NCBI GenBank assembly: GCA_031272775.1 | Contig: JAISTB010000009.1 | Location: 1 to 64,000 of the forward strand | Reading direction: 5' to 3' | DNA from: Fusobacteriaceae bacterium | GTDB lineage: Bacteria; Fusobacteriota; Fusobacteriia; Fusobacteriales; Fusobacteriaceae | DNA length: 64,000 bases | In this document: positions 46,969-54,874 of the stretch, piece by piece | Layout: every line of letters starts with the position of its first letter | How positions within the stretch are numbered: the first letter of the stretch is position 1 | Made by a program: the position numbers and the translations under genes | Notes under the pieces: generated by a model | Database searches by the model: none | What the model saw: only the letters and a program-made list of their open reading frames with translations | What the model was told of the DNA's origin: nothing

Positions 46969-46997
46969 TTGAAAAATCAGAAAATTTATGATACCAT
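46969..46997 (+). promoter_or_regulatory. Promoter of the AbrB-type antitoxin gene
   Basis: TTGAAA (46969-46974), 17-bp spacer, TACCAT (46992-46997), 45 bp before the start. Confidence 0.6.
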
Positions 46998-47041
46998 AAA
47001 GTAAGGAATACAATGAACTCATTGCGAAAGGAGGATAACAA

Positions 47042-47317
47042 ATGGAACTGGCCAAAATTACATCAAAAGGGCAAATTACACTGCCTATAGAAATCAGACG
47101 CAAGCTGAATCTCAAAGAAGGCGGCAAAGTTGCCTTTATCGAGAGTGATGGCGGATACACTATCGTCAATCCAGTTTTACTGGCTATCAAAGATCTCAGG
47201 AAAGCCTTCGAAGGAGAAGCAGAGAGATTAGGGTTGAAGACGGAGGACGATGTTGTCGCTATGGTCAAAGAAGTGCGTAAAGAAATGTGGGACGAACAAA
47301 ATGAGAATCGCGGTTGA
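47042..47317 (+). CDS. AbrB/SpoVT-type antitoxin
   Basis: 91 aa, AAAGGAGG upstream. MELAKITSKGQITLPIEIRR and KLNLKEGGKVAFIESDGGYT are the swapped-hairpin AbrB DNA-binding domain; the C-terminal helix (EDDVVAMVKEVRKEMWDEQN) would clasp a PIN toxin. The expected toxin gene overlaps its end but is only seven codons long (47301-47324), leaving an orphan antitoxin. Confidence 0.88.
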   Translation: MELAKITSKGQITLPIEIRRKLNLKEGGKVAFIESDGGYTIVNPVLLAIKDLRKAFEGEAERLGLKTEDDVVAMVKEVRKEMWDEQNENRG

Positions 47318-47324
47318 CGCATAA
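47301..47324 (+). pseudogene. Seven-codon remnant of a PIN-domain toxin gene
   Basis: ATG AGA ATC GCG GTT GAC GCA then TAA encodes MRIAVDA, the usual first strand of PIN toxins including the first catalytic Asp. It overlaps the antitoxin 3' end as intact pairs do, then stops and the following sequence shows no PIN similarity. Confidence 0.55.
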
Positions 47325-47364
47325 GTCATTTTTTAGCCGTTTATTAACAGAAAGAGAGGTTTTT

Positions 47365-47766
47365 ATGAAAAAATATTATCCGGCGATATTCCACGCTGCG
47401 GAAGAAAGCGGATTTTGGGTGGATTTTCCTGATCTTGACGGATGTTTCACACAAGGAGAGACTTTGGAAGAAGCGCACAGCATGGCATTTGAGGCTTTGA
47501 ACGAATATTTGATCGCGTTGCAGGCGGATAATATTTCAGTCCCTGAGCCCTCCAAACTGGAAAGCATCAAAGTAAAAAAAGGCGATTACGCGAATCTCGT
47601 CGAAGCGGATATCGTAAAGTACAAGAAAGAGGTCGAGGCCCTTTCCGTCAAAAAGACCCTTACGATCCCCGGCTGGCTGAACACCCTGGCCCTCGAGAAA
47701 AAGATCAATTTCTCCCAGGTCCTGCAGGCGGCTTTGAAAAAAGAACTGGGCTTGAGCGAATCGTAA
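47365..47766 (+). CDS. HicB-family antitoxin without HicA
   Basis: 133 aa, ATG 47365 with AGAGAGG upstream. N-terminal YYPAIFHAAEESGFWVDFPD, LDGCFTQGETLEEAHSMAFE and ALNEYLIALQ form the degenerate RNase-H-like HicB fold; C-terminal IPGWLNTLALEKKINFSQVL is a ribbon-helix-helix DNA-binding end. No HicA gene (about 60 aa) lies on either side. It ends at a strong terminator. Confidence 0.88.
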   Translation: MKKYYPAIFHAAEESGFWVDFPDLDGCFTQGETLEEAHSMAFEALNEYLIALQADNISVPEPSKLESIKVKKGDYANLVEADIVKYKKEVEALSVKKTLTIPGWLNTLALEKKINFSQVLQAALKKELGLSES

Positions 47767-47781
47767 GGGCGCTTCTCTGAA

Positions 47782-47809
47782 ACCGGAGGCATTTCTCCGG
47801 TTTTATTTT
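47782..47809 (+). terminator. Terminator after hicB
   Basis: ACCGGAG and CTCCGGT around GCATTT, followed by TTTATTTT. It overlaps the end of the convergent gene at 47803. Confidence 0.85.
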
Positions 47810-48261
47810 GTCTTCATGTAATACCAAATCTCATAATTGTAGCGGTTCACGGTCTTTTTTTCCTCCAAGACCGAAGAACTCAGCAAGTAGTATTGGGAAT
47901 TGGTCTTTGTGCCGGAAAAAGCGGACGAGTAGAGGGCGACCGAGGCCCCGACCCGCTTGCATTGCCGCCGAATTTTTTTCGTAATCTCAGGCCGTCCTCC
48001 CGCCTCGACGGCGCTGGTCCCGATCAGGACATAGCCTTCGCCCGCCAGCGCCTTGCCGTCGCGGATCAGGTTATCGGAGGAGACGATCTTCGGTTCCTCG
48101 CCCTTCCGGAGCCGGATCAGGTCCGAGCGGGTTTTGGCGTCAAGGGCGGGCCGGTAAGATCGGGATAGACCGGAAAAATTGGAGATTATTCCGGCTTGCG
48201 CGGCGGCGCCGGATATGGTCAACACAAGCAAAAGCGACAAAAACATTCTGATTTTCTTCAT
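47803..48261 (-). CDS. Exported protein of unknown function
   Basis: 152 aa. Signal peptide MKKIRMFLSLLLVLTISGAA ending near AAQA. The mature part has GYVLIGTSAVEAGGRPEITK and CKRVGASVALYSSAF, ending in NYEIWYYMKTK. Probably periplasmic; no family recognised. Promoter at 48316-48344. Confidence 0.7.
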   Translation of the reverse strand: MKKIRMFLSLLLVLTISGAAAQAGIISNFSGLSRSYRPALDAKTRSDLIRLRKGEEPKIVSSDNLIRDGKALAGEGYVLIGTSAVEAGGRPEITKKIRRQCKRVGASVALYSSAFSGTKTNSQYYLLSSSVLEEKKTVNRYNYEIWYYMKTK

Positions 48262-48315
48262 TCGTTTTCCTCCAAGTAGATTAATTCTGTACTATATGAT
48301 GACTGTCAGAATTTG

Positions 48316-48344
48316 ATTATAGCATAATTTCATGGTCTTTGCAA
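48316..48344 (-). promoter_or_regulatory. Promoter of the exported-protein gene
   Basis: Minus strand TTGCAA (48344-48339), 17-bp spacer, TATAAT (48321-48316). Confidence 0.75.
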
Positions 48345-48445
48345 CAATATTTTATACTATATCTATATTTTATATTTTTGTGCTATTACGGAAAACTGCC
48401 ATTTTAGAGTAAAGTTTTCTTTTTTCATAAAATTTCAGCAAAATT

Positions 48446-48482
48446 AAAAAAGTCTTCCGGATCAAACCGGAAAACTTTTTTT
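48446..48482 (-). terminator. Terminator after the DUF2442 gene
   Basis: AAAAAGT-C-TTCCGG and CCGGAA-A-ACTTTTT pair around ATCAAA-type loop; poly-A and poly-T flanks let it work in both directions. Confidence 0.8.
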
Positions 48483-48503
48483 ACAAGAAAAACTATTTTC
48501 GCC

Positions 48504-48830
48504 TTAAGTAGCCTGCCTGCTTTCAGGATTCTGCCTTGATTCCCCGAACTCCTCGCTCACGCCGTCATAATACAATTTCTCTGGGGCAATGTCTATTTTC
48601 CCGTCTTTCCATACGGTCACACCGTAATCAATATAAACTCCCGCGAAGACCTCGAGATCTCTTAAGGGGGCAAAAGCTGGCTTGTCAAGCAGAGGGGCGA
48701 CGTCAAAAATCCTCGTTTCTCCCGTATTGAAACGCACCCATAGCTTGTATTCAGGAAGCGGTCGGACCCCGGACACTTTCAATTCCGGCGTGGGCTCGCC
48801 GGCGTAGGCGATTCCTTTTACGATATACAT
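48504..48830 (-). CDS. DUF2442 protein
   Basis: 108 aa, GGAGGG before ATG 48830. SGVRPLPEYKLWVRFNTGET and RIFDVAPLLDKPAFAPLRDL, then VYIDYGVTVWKDGKIDIAPE, are the DUF2442 pattern. It pairs with the DUF4160 gene 13 bp upstream, a combination common in accessory regions and suspected to be toxin-antitoxin-like; function unproven. Confidence 0.85.
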   Translation of the reverse strand: MYIVKGIAYAGEPTPELKVSGVRPLPEYKLWVRFNTGETRIFDVAPLLDKPAFAPLRDLEVFAGVYIDYGVTVWKDGKIDIAPEKLYYDGVSEEFGESRQNPESRQAT

Positions 48831-48843
48831 CCTTACACCCTCC

Positions 48844-49071
48844 TTATCTTAAAGGTTCAATCTTTTCAATGGGACGATTTTGCACCGCCAGATTCCAAGC
48901 CCTATACAATTCCTCTTCGTGGATCGCGGTCCATGCCTGCACAAGTCGCAACTGCTTGACCGGCAGACTCCCCGCGAGCAAATCGCCGTCTATGCCCACA
49001 GAGGCCTCATGTTCTCCGTAGTACACATGAAAATGGGGTTTATTGTGTTGTATATTATCCGCGTAAATCAT
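48844..49071 (-). CDS. DUF4160 protein with a damaged start
   Basis: 75 aa from the internal ATG 49071. NIQHNKPHFHVYYGEHEASV is the DUF4160 core. Family-like residues continue upstream (PELSRFYGIIIK) to an AGG codon at 49108-49110 that sits 4 nt after GAGGAGG, exactly where the usual ATG (MPELSRFYG...) should be. The original start therefore seems mutated, and translation from 49071 lacks a good ribosome site. Confidence 0.75.
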   Translation of the reverse strand: MIYADNIQHNKPHFHVYYGEHEASVGIDGDLLAGSLPVKQLRLVQAWTAIHEEELYRAWNLAVQNRPIEKIEPLR

Positions 49072-49119
49072 TTTGATGATAATTCCATAAAACCGCGATA
49101 ATTCAGGCCTTGATCCTCC

Positions 49120-49797
49120 TCAAAACCTCACGTAGGCGCTCCTGTCCAGATACTTGTTGTCGTTCCCGACAACATAGATCACGGTCCCCCCCTTGATGTA
49201 ATCGATAATTTGCGAAGCGACGGAAAACGGCAGGGCGGGACACCCGTTGGTACGGCCGAGAAAGCCGTGGTCCTCGATAAAGGACGGGTCGGAATACTCG
49301 GCGCCGTGGATCACGATCTTCCGCGCGTAGACATTGGAGTTGAAGCCCTCCTCAAGGCCCTTCAGGCGAAGGGAATAGCCGTAATCGCCGCGGTAGGCGT
49401 CCAGCGTCAGGTAAAAGCCCAGCGAAGACTGGAAGGAATTTCTGTTGTTGGAGAAGATGACGGGCACAATAAGCCCGCTGTTCTTGCCGTGGGATACATG
49501 CGATTCGTAGACAAGCCGTTTCTCGGCGAGATTCAGGACATAGAAGCGCGGTTCATTGGACGGCTTCGTATAGTCGATGATCGTGAGGATCCCCGGTCTG
49601 TGGCCCGGCGTCTTCAAATAGCCGTAATATGCCCGGCGGAATACCCCGTAGGGAATTTTGTCCGACACCTGGAGCTTTTCGTAGATCCCCTGGGCCGCGC
49701 TCTCCGTGGGATTATCGGGATCCCTGTAGGCTGAGGCCCGCAAATTTCCCATGAAAAAGACGCCTGCCAATAAAAACAAAAAAATTTTTCTTAACAT
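49120..49797 (-). CDS. L,D-transpeptidase (YkuD_2-type), exported
   Basis: 225 aa, start ATG 49797 (GGGATGA upstream). Signal sequence LRKIFLFLLAGVFFMGNLRA. Catalytic HGAEY and GRTNGCPALPF (His and Cys nucleophile) match murein L,D-transpeptidase catalytic domains. Substrate is peptidoglycan in the periplasm; it would crosslink or modify peptide stems. Promoter at 49844-49872. Confidence 0.88.
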   Translation of the reverse strand: MLRKIFLFLLAGVFFMGNLRASAYRDPDNPTESAAQGIYEKLQVSDKIPYGVFRRAYYGYLKTPGHRPGILTIIDYTKPSNEPRFYVLNLAEKRLVYESHVSHGKNSGLIVPVIFSNNRNSFQSSLGFYLTLDAYRGDYGYSLRLKGLEEGFNSNVYARKIVIHGAEYSDPSFIEDHGFLGRTNGCPALPFSVASQIIDYIKGGTVIYVVGNDNKYLDRSAYVRF

Positions 49798-49843
49798 TTC
49801 ATCCCGTTCCTTATATAATAATAGAAAAGAATCCCTCACTCAC

Positions 49844-49872
49844 ATCATAGCCAATTTTAACCCAAATGTCAA
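49844..49872 (-). promoter_or_regulatory. Promoter of the L,D-transpeptidase gene
   Basis: Minus strand TTGACA (49872-49867), 17-bp spacer, TATGAT (49849-49844). Confidence 0.8.
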
Positions 49873-49922
49873 TAACGCATTTCCATAAATCAACCCTCAA
49901 ACCCAACGCACAAGGAGAGGCC

Positions 49923-51272
49923 ATGTATCTCAAAAATGTCGTCGTCAAAAACTGGCAGAGCATCGAAAAAGCCGATATCAACCCCGAACCGCTCACGGTT
50001 TTTATCGGTCCCCCCAACCAGGGAAAATCCGGCGTGATTTCCGCGATCCTCTATTTCCTCAACTACCGCGAATTGCAGGAAAACGATATCCGCGACAAGG
50101 ACGCGCCGCTGGAGATTCTCGGAATTTTCTCCGAGCCCTGGGCCGAGGAAAAGGAACAGCTGAGCGCTTTTCTCTTCGAGGATGAAATTTCCCTCAAAAT
50201 CATCAAAGAACCCGGCGAACCGGCCCGCTATTATTATTTCTCGGACAAGCGGACCTGGGAGGAGGCGGACCATGAGACCTATCTTCAGATCATGGGTTTT
50301 ACGGACACGCTCTTCGTGCCCGACATCAGTTCCAGGGAGCAGAACGAGCGCTTCTTCCTGAAGCTGATCCGTATGCTGGACAAGCGCCGCTACGGCGTCA
50401 GGACCATCCTCGAAAACCTTGAGGAGACCCGCACCTTTCTCGCGGAAAAATACGTCAGCAAGGGCTTTCACCGGAAGCTCATCCTCGAGGCGCTCAAGAA
50501 CGTCGTCGGCGAATTCCGGAAGCTGGGCCGCCCCTTCGGAGACGGCATCATTCTCTTCTTTGAAGAGCCCGAGCTCTATCTCCATCCCCAGGCCAGCAAA
50601 GAGCTCTACGAGATCTTTCAAAATCTAACGGAAACGGGCTTTCAGATCTTTCTGACGACCCATTCCAGCAACTTCGTCGCCCTCAAGGACTACAAGTCCC
50701 TCTGCATCGTGCGGGACGCGGGTCACGGCACGGAAGTCTTCCAGTACAAAGGGAATCTCTTTTCCGGCGATGAAATCCAGAATTTCAACATGAACTACTG
50801 GATCAACCCCGACAGGGGCGAGCTCTTCTTCGCGCGGCGGGTCATCCTCGTCGAGGGACAGACCGACAAGATCGTCCTCGGCGCCCTCGCGAAAAAAATC
50901 GACGTGTACCAGTATGAATACTCGATCATCGAATGCGGCAGCAAGGGGATTATCCCGCAGTTTATCAAGCTCCTCAACGCCTTTTCCATCCCCTATGTGG
51001 CCGTCTATGACAAGGACAACCATTTCTGGCGGTCCAAGGAGGAAATCGAAAACTCCAACAGCCACAACCGGGACATCCGGCGGGCCATCAACCCCAAATT
51101 CGGCCGGCACGTGGAGTTTGAAAACGATATCGAAGAGGAAATCTACAACGAGAAAAGAGACCGGAAGAACTACAAAAACAAGCCCTTTTTCGCGCTGCAG
51201 GCCGTCATGGCCGAAAAATACGTAATCCCCCAGCGCCTGCGCCGGAAGATCATCGATATCTTCGCCTCATAA
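49923..51272 (+). CDS. OLD-family ATP-dependent endonuclease (AAA plus TOPRIM)
   Basis: 449 aa, ATG 49923 after AAGGAGAGG. N-terminal ABC-type ATPase: Walker A FIGPPNQGKSGVISAI, Walker B GIILFFEEPELYLHPQA, and H-loop LTTHSSNFVAL. C-terminal TOPRIM: RVILVEGQTDKIVL and YVAVYDKDNHFW with DxD-type metal ligands. No UvrD-like GajB partner follows, so a stand-alone (class 1) OLD nuclease. Role in phage defence or repair is known for some relatives. Its end overlaps the convergent gene by 6 bp. Confidence 0.88.
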   Translation: MYLKNVVVKNWQSIEKADINPEPLTVFIGPPNQGKSGVISAILYFLNYRELQENDIRDKDAPLEILGIFSEPWAEEKEQLSAFLFEDEISLKIIKEPGEPARYYYFSDKRTWEEADHETYLQIMGFTDTLFVPDISSREQNERFFLKLIRMLDKRRYGVRTILENLEETRTFLAEKYVSKGFHRKLILEALKNVVGEFRKLGRPFGDGIILFFEEPELYLHPQASKELYEIFQNLTETGFQIFLTTHSSNFVALKDYKSLCIVRDAGHGTEVFQYKGNLFSGDEIQNFNMNYWINPDRGELFFARRVILVEGQTDKIVLGALAKKIDVYQYEYSIIECGSKGIIPQFIKLLNAFSIPYVAVYDKDNHFWRSKEEIENSNSHNRDIRRAINPKFGRHVEFENDIEEEIYNEKRDRKNYKNKPFFALQAVMAEKYVIPQRLRRKIIDIFAS

Positions 51273-53342
51273 TTCCGTGATGGCGCCGACGAGGTTGTCC
51301 GATTCGGACACGATGACTTCGTCCCGCAAAAGCCGCTTCAGGATCGTAATCAGGATCATGGTCCCGGCGGCAATGACGTCTTCCCGTTTTTTCAGAAGGC
51401 CCGTGATCTCCCGGACCTCGCCCCGGTTTCTCGCGAGAAAAAGATCGAGATTTTGCTGCAATTCTTCGACGGTAATTCTCGCCAAATGGACCCGGGCGGG
51501 GTCATAGACCGCCATTTTGTCCCGGACCGAGATTTGCGTCGTGGCGGTACCCGCCACGGCCACCACCGCGTAGTTGTCCCGGGCAAAGCTGACGATCCCG
51601 TCGAGGGCGTCGAGATTTTCGCTGACCCACTGGTGGAAGCGACGCAAATTTTCCTCGCTGTAGCCGTCTTTGAAGAAAAGCTCCGTCCCCCGGACCGATC
51701 CGATGTCGATGCTTTTGACAATTTCGGCTTCCCCGCCTTCTCCGAGGGAAAATTCCGTCGATCCGCCGCCGATATCGACCACAAGGATCCGCCCGTCAAA
51801 GACCGCGGCGTTTCCCAAATAATTCAGCTTTCCTTCCTCGAGGCCGCTGATAACCTCGATGGAAAGGGGAATGGCCCGGACGGCCTCCAAAAATTCGTTG
51901 CGGTTGCGGGCGTCCCGGACCGCCGAGGTCGCGAACGCCTTGATGTCCGTTGCGCCGAGGCTCACGGCAATGTCCCTGTATGTCCGCAAAGCGGCCAGCG
52001 TTCGCTCCATAGCCGCTTTTTTCAATATTCCCGTCTTATTTACGTCCTCCCCGAGGCGGACGATCTCCACGCGCCGGGTGAGTTCTTCCGTAAGGGTGAG
52101 TTTTCCGCCCTTTTCCCGGACCTCCCCCACGAGAAGCCGCACGGAATTTGTCCCGATGTCGATGACGGCCTTGCGCAGAATCCTTTCGGGAGCGTCGGCG
52201 GATACGTCCACGCCCGTCTTTTTTCCCGCCGCGCCCAAGACTTCGGCGAAATAATCCTCCCGGTCGAAGGCGTCGTTTGCGGCCTGCAAAATCTCATAGG
52301 GGACCGGCTCCCGGATCAGGTCGTAATCTTCCCGCATCAGAACAAAATCGGGGTTCTTGTCGGCAAATTTCAAGAGGTCCGTCTCCCCCAGAGCCACGGG
52401 CAGCGGATCGAGGCCGAAATCCCGGAAAAGGCCCGCGACTTCCTTGATGAATTTTTCTCCGATCCCGTGAAGCCTTCTGGCAAGCTCAAACTGAAAAAGG
52501 ATGCCCTTGGCGAGCAGATCCCCCCAGGACAGGGTCCCGCAATCGGGCCGGGACGCCAGAAAGCCCGCGTATTCGTAGCCCAGTTTCAGGAAAAATTCCC
52601 GGCTACCCCGGAAGCGTCTCGCGTCGATGGCGGCCTTTTCGGTCCGACAGCATTCGTCAAGCATTTCCACCAGCCGTTTGGGATGGCGGGCCAGAAGTTC
52701 TTCGCGATATTTTTCAAGAAAATAATACAAAGCCTTGTTGTCGGTTTTATAAGAAATCAACGCGCATTTGACGGCCTCCGCAAAGCCCGCCGTCAGATCC
52801 TCCGGCGGAAGGGTGTCCAGAAAATCCGTGTCGTTGATGACCAAAGTCGGATATTTCGTAATGCAGATGGAACTTTTGGAACGCTCATGATCCACGGAAA
52901 AGGTCCCGTTTGTGCCGCTGTTGATCATGGCCGCAAGGGAAGTCGGGATCTCTATGCTGTCAATGCCGCCCCGGAATGTGGCCGAGACGAAACCGCCGAT
53001 GTCGCAGATGCTCTCGCCGCCGAAATTGATGACGCCCGATTTTTGCGTGAAGTTGTGTTCGATCAGAAAATCGTAAATCTGCCGCACCGTGGCAAGGGTC
53101 CGGTCCGTTTTACCGTCTTCGAGCCGGTAGAGGAAAACATTGGGGACATGCTCCTGCAGCTGTCCGATCTCGTCCAGGTAGTGACCCCGGACATTACCGT
53201 CGGTCAAAAGAAGGACCTTGTCGTAGTAATCCACCTTGTCCCGGAATACGGGCAGGATGGATTTTCCGATGAACACCGGATATTCCCCGTATTTTGTCGT
53301 CACCCGTATTTTTTTCATATTCCGGATTGCGCTTTTTTCCAT
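51267..53342 (-). CDS. Fusion: dehydroquinate-synthase-like domain plus Ppx/GppA phosphatase
   Basis: 691 aa. Residues 10-345 resemble AroB/DHQ synthase: VLLLTDGNVRGHY, YRLEDGKTDRTLATVRQIYD, GGESICDIGGFVSATFRGGI, and GFAEAVKCALI with the metal Glu. But the GHTFGH histidine is Tyr (KLGYEYAGFLA), HGEAV is SWGDLL, and the GGKTG Lys loop reads NSGTNGTF, so the metal site is broken. Residues 385-691 are a normal Ppx/GppA: AVIDIGTNSVRLLVGEV, FATSAVRDARNRNEF, ISGLEEGKLNYLG, LVVDIGGGSTEFSL. It hydrolyses polyphosphate or pppGpp; the first half may sense a nucleotide. Promoter at 53396-53424. Confidence 0.85.
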   Translation of the reverse strand: MEKSAIRNMKKIRVTTKYGEYPVFIGKSILPVFRDKVDYYDKVLLLTDGNVRGHYLDEIGQLQEHVPNVFLYRLEDGKTDRTLATVRQIYDFLIEHNFTQKSGVINFGGESICDIGGFVSATFRGGIDSIEIPTSLAAMINSGTNGTFSVDHERSKSSICITKYPTLVINDTDFLDTLPPEDLTAGFAEAVKCALISYKTDNKALYYFLEKYREELLARHPKRLVEMLDECCRTEKAAIDARRFRGSREFFLKLGYEYAGFLASRPDCGTLSWGDLLAKGILFQFELARRLHGIGEKFIKEVAGLFRDFGLDPLPVALGETDLLKFADKNPDFVLMREDYDLIREPVPYEILQAANDAFDREDYFAEVLGAAGKKTGVDVSADAPERILRKAVIDIGTNSVRLLVGEVREKGGKLTLTEELTRRVEIVRLGEDVNKTGILKKAAMERTLAALRTYRDIAVSLGATDIKAFATSAVRDARNRNEFLEAVRAIPLSIEVISGLEEGKLNYLGNAAVFDGRILVVDIGGGSTEFSLGEGGEAEIVKSIDIGSVRGTELFFKDGYSEENLRRFHQWVSENLDALDGIVSFARDNYAVVAVAGTATTQISVRDKMAVYDPARVHLARITVEELQQNLDLFLARNRGEVREITGLLKKREDVIAAGTMILITILKRLLRDEVIVSESDNLVGAITEL

Positions 53343-53395
53343 TGCGGCCCCCTTTTCCCTGACGCTTTTCCAGGTTCTTGATTTTTCCTACCCTC

Positions 53396-53424
53396 ATTAT
53401 ACCGGAAATCGGCGTTTTTGGCAA
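53396..53424 (-). promoter_or_regulatory. Promoter of the AroB-like/Ppx fusion gene
   Basis: Minus strand TTGCCA (53424-53419), 17-bp spacer, TATAAT (53401-53396). Confidence 0.75.
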
Positions 53425-53466
53425 TGGCTTTCGGGAAAAATTCCGGCCGGAAAACCATCTTTTGCC

Positions 53467-53495
53467 TTTACATCGTCTGAATTTTGTGCTATTCT
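53467..53495 (+). promoter_or_regulatory. Promoter of htpX
   Basis: TTTACA (53467-53472), 17-bp spacer, TATTCT (53490-53495), about 70 bp before the htpX start. Confidence 0.6.
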
Positions 53496-53565
53496 TATGG
53501 TAGAAAGAACCCGTGCAAATTATTTTGTTTGAAATCCATCTTAGCATAAAAGAGGTGCGTGCCTT

Positions 53566-54396
53566 ATGAACGGTATCAAAACATTTGTCCTGATGGTGGT
53601 CATGTCGCTTTTGCTGATGTTCGTGGGAAGTCTGATCGGCGGACGGAGCGGCATGTTTGTGGCCCTCCTGATTTCTTTTGCGATGAATTTTGTCTCCTAC
53701 TGGTTCAGCGACAAGATGGTCCTGGCCCGTTACCACGCCCAGCCCCTGCCCGAATCGGACAAATACTACCGCATGGTTGAAGAACTGGCCCGTCGGGCGG
53801 ATCTGCCGACGCCAAAAGTCTATATGATCAATCAGGCCCAACCCAACGCCTTCGCCACCGGGAGAAACCCCGAACACGCGGCAGTTGTGCTGACGACGGG
53901 GATCATGCAGACCATGAACGATCAGGAACTCTCGGGCGTCATCGGCCATGAACTGGGCCACGTGAAACACCGGGATATTCTGCTGCAAACCGTTGCGGCT
54001 ACCATGGCCTCGGCCATTACCTTCCTCTCGCGGATGGCCCCCTACGGCGCCATGGGCGGCGGCGACAGGAGAAGACGGAACAACGGCCTGATCCTGCTGC
54101 TCGTGATGATCCTCGCCCCCATTGGGGCAATGCTTGTACAACTGGCCATTTCCCGCTCCCGGGAATACAAGGCCGACGAATTCGGCGCGGAAGTCTGCGG
54201 CAACCCCAATTACCTGGCCGACGCCCTTGAAGATCTCGACTCAAGCATCAAACGGATCCCCATGGCAAACGTCAATCCGGCCACGGAAAACATGTTTATT
54301 ATGAATCCCCTGAGCGGCGGCGGAATCGCCTCTCTGTTCAGCACACACCCGCCGATTCAGGAAAGAATCAGGAGATTGCGGGCCATGGCCCGGTAA
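53566..54396 (+). CDS. htpX: HtpX membrane zinc metalloprotease
   Basis: 276 aa. Two N-terminal membrane helices, the zinc motif GVIGHELGHVKHRD with the third ligand in SREYKADEFGAEV, a second hydrophobic hairpin (LILLLVMILAPIGAMLVQLA), and the C-terminal STHPPIQERIRRLRAM hallmark of HtpX. Degrades misfolded inner-membrane proteins. AGAGGTG upstream. Same strand as the two following genes. Confidence 0.95.
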   Translation: MNGIKTFVLMVVMSLLLMFVGSLIGGRSGMFVALLISFAMNFVSYWFSDKMVLARYHAQPLPESDKYYRMVEELARRADLPTPKVYMINQAQPNAFATGRNPEHAAVVLTTGIMQTMNDQELSGVIGHELGHVKHRDILLQTVAATMASAITFLSRMAPYGAMGGGDRRRRNNGLILLLVMILAPIGAMLVQLAISRSREYKADEFGAEVCGNPNYLADALEDLDSSIKRIPMANVNPATENMFIMNPLSGGGIASLFSTHPPIQERIRRLRAMAR

Positions 54397-54421
54397 ATTC
54401 CGAAAAGAAAAAGGAGAGCGC

Positions 54422-54874
54422 ATGAAAAAAATGATCGGCGCCATGTTCGTATTTACCATGATCGCGGCCATGGCACAGGGACGGGAAATCCTGACGGAAT
54501 CCTATGTCAACGCCAAGGTGGGGCAATTGCTGTCACAGGCCCCCGTCTTCGTCAACAACGCATCAAGAATGGAATTCCGGGGTCTCAAAGTCACGAGGGC
54601 CGTGCTGGACGCCATCGGGACTTCCGACTCCCCCTTTTACATGAAATCCCGGGGCGCCACGGTGGCGGTCCGGGTCGGCGACTATCTCGTGTCTCAGGGC
54701 GCATACGGGCCCGTGACGCCCGTGCGCAAGCAGGCCTTCGAGGGAAATCACTCCTCCGCGGACGGCAGCGTGCGCTTTGACGCCAACGAGCGGCTCGACA
54801 TGGGGCCCACGGACTACACGAAGGTCGACGAAAGCAAGGAAATGGCTTCCGAGAGCGGAGACAGGCTGCAATGA
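54422..54874 (+). CDS. Exported protein of unknown function
   Basis: 150 aa with a signal peptide (MIGAMFVFTMIAAMAQGREI). LTESYVNAKVGQLLSQAPVF and ATVAVRVGDYLVSQGAYGPV suggest a small beta-rich periplasmic domain. Overlaps yihY by ATGA, so coupled to it. Family not recognised. Confidence 0.6.
   Translation: MKKMIGAMFVFTMIAAMAQGREILTESYVNAKVGQLLSQAPVFVNNASRMEFRGLKVTRAVLDAIGTSDSPFYMKSRGATVAVRVGDYLVSQGAYGPVTPVRKQAFEGNHSSADGSVRFDANERLDMGPTDYTKVDESKEMASESGDRLQ

Larger units (their letters stand above)
46500..47041. other. AT-rich intergenic region with one small ORF
   Basis: Between kinase and AbrB genes. It contains TATAAT-like sequence near 46543, the small ORF at 46749-46859, a weak AGCCA-TTTT-TGGCT hairpin near 46883, and the antitoxin promoter at 46969-46997. 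Otherwise nothing recognisable. Confidence 0.5.
48262..48503. other. Intergenic region with promoter and terminator
   Basis: Very AT-rich. Holds the promoter of the exported-protein gene (48316-48344) and the bidirectional terminator at 48446-48482; nothing else seen. Confidence 0.6.

Noticed and set aside
49923-51272. Gabija-type defence system at the OLD nuclease
   Set aside because: The GajB helicase partner is absent; the next gene is convergent and unrelated, so only a stand-alone OLD protein is supported.
51453-53381. Plus-strand open frame of 642 codons opposite the AroB-like/Ppx gene
   Set aside because: It mirrors a well-motifed minus-strand gene in a GC-rich region, has no ribosome site and no recognisable domain.
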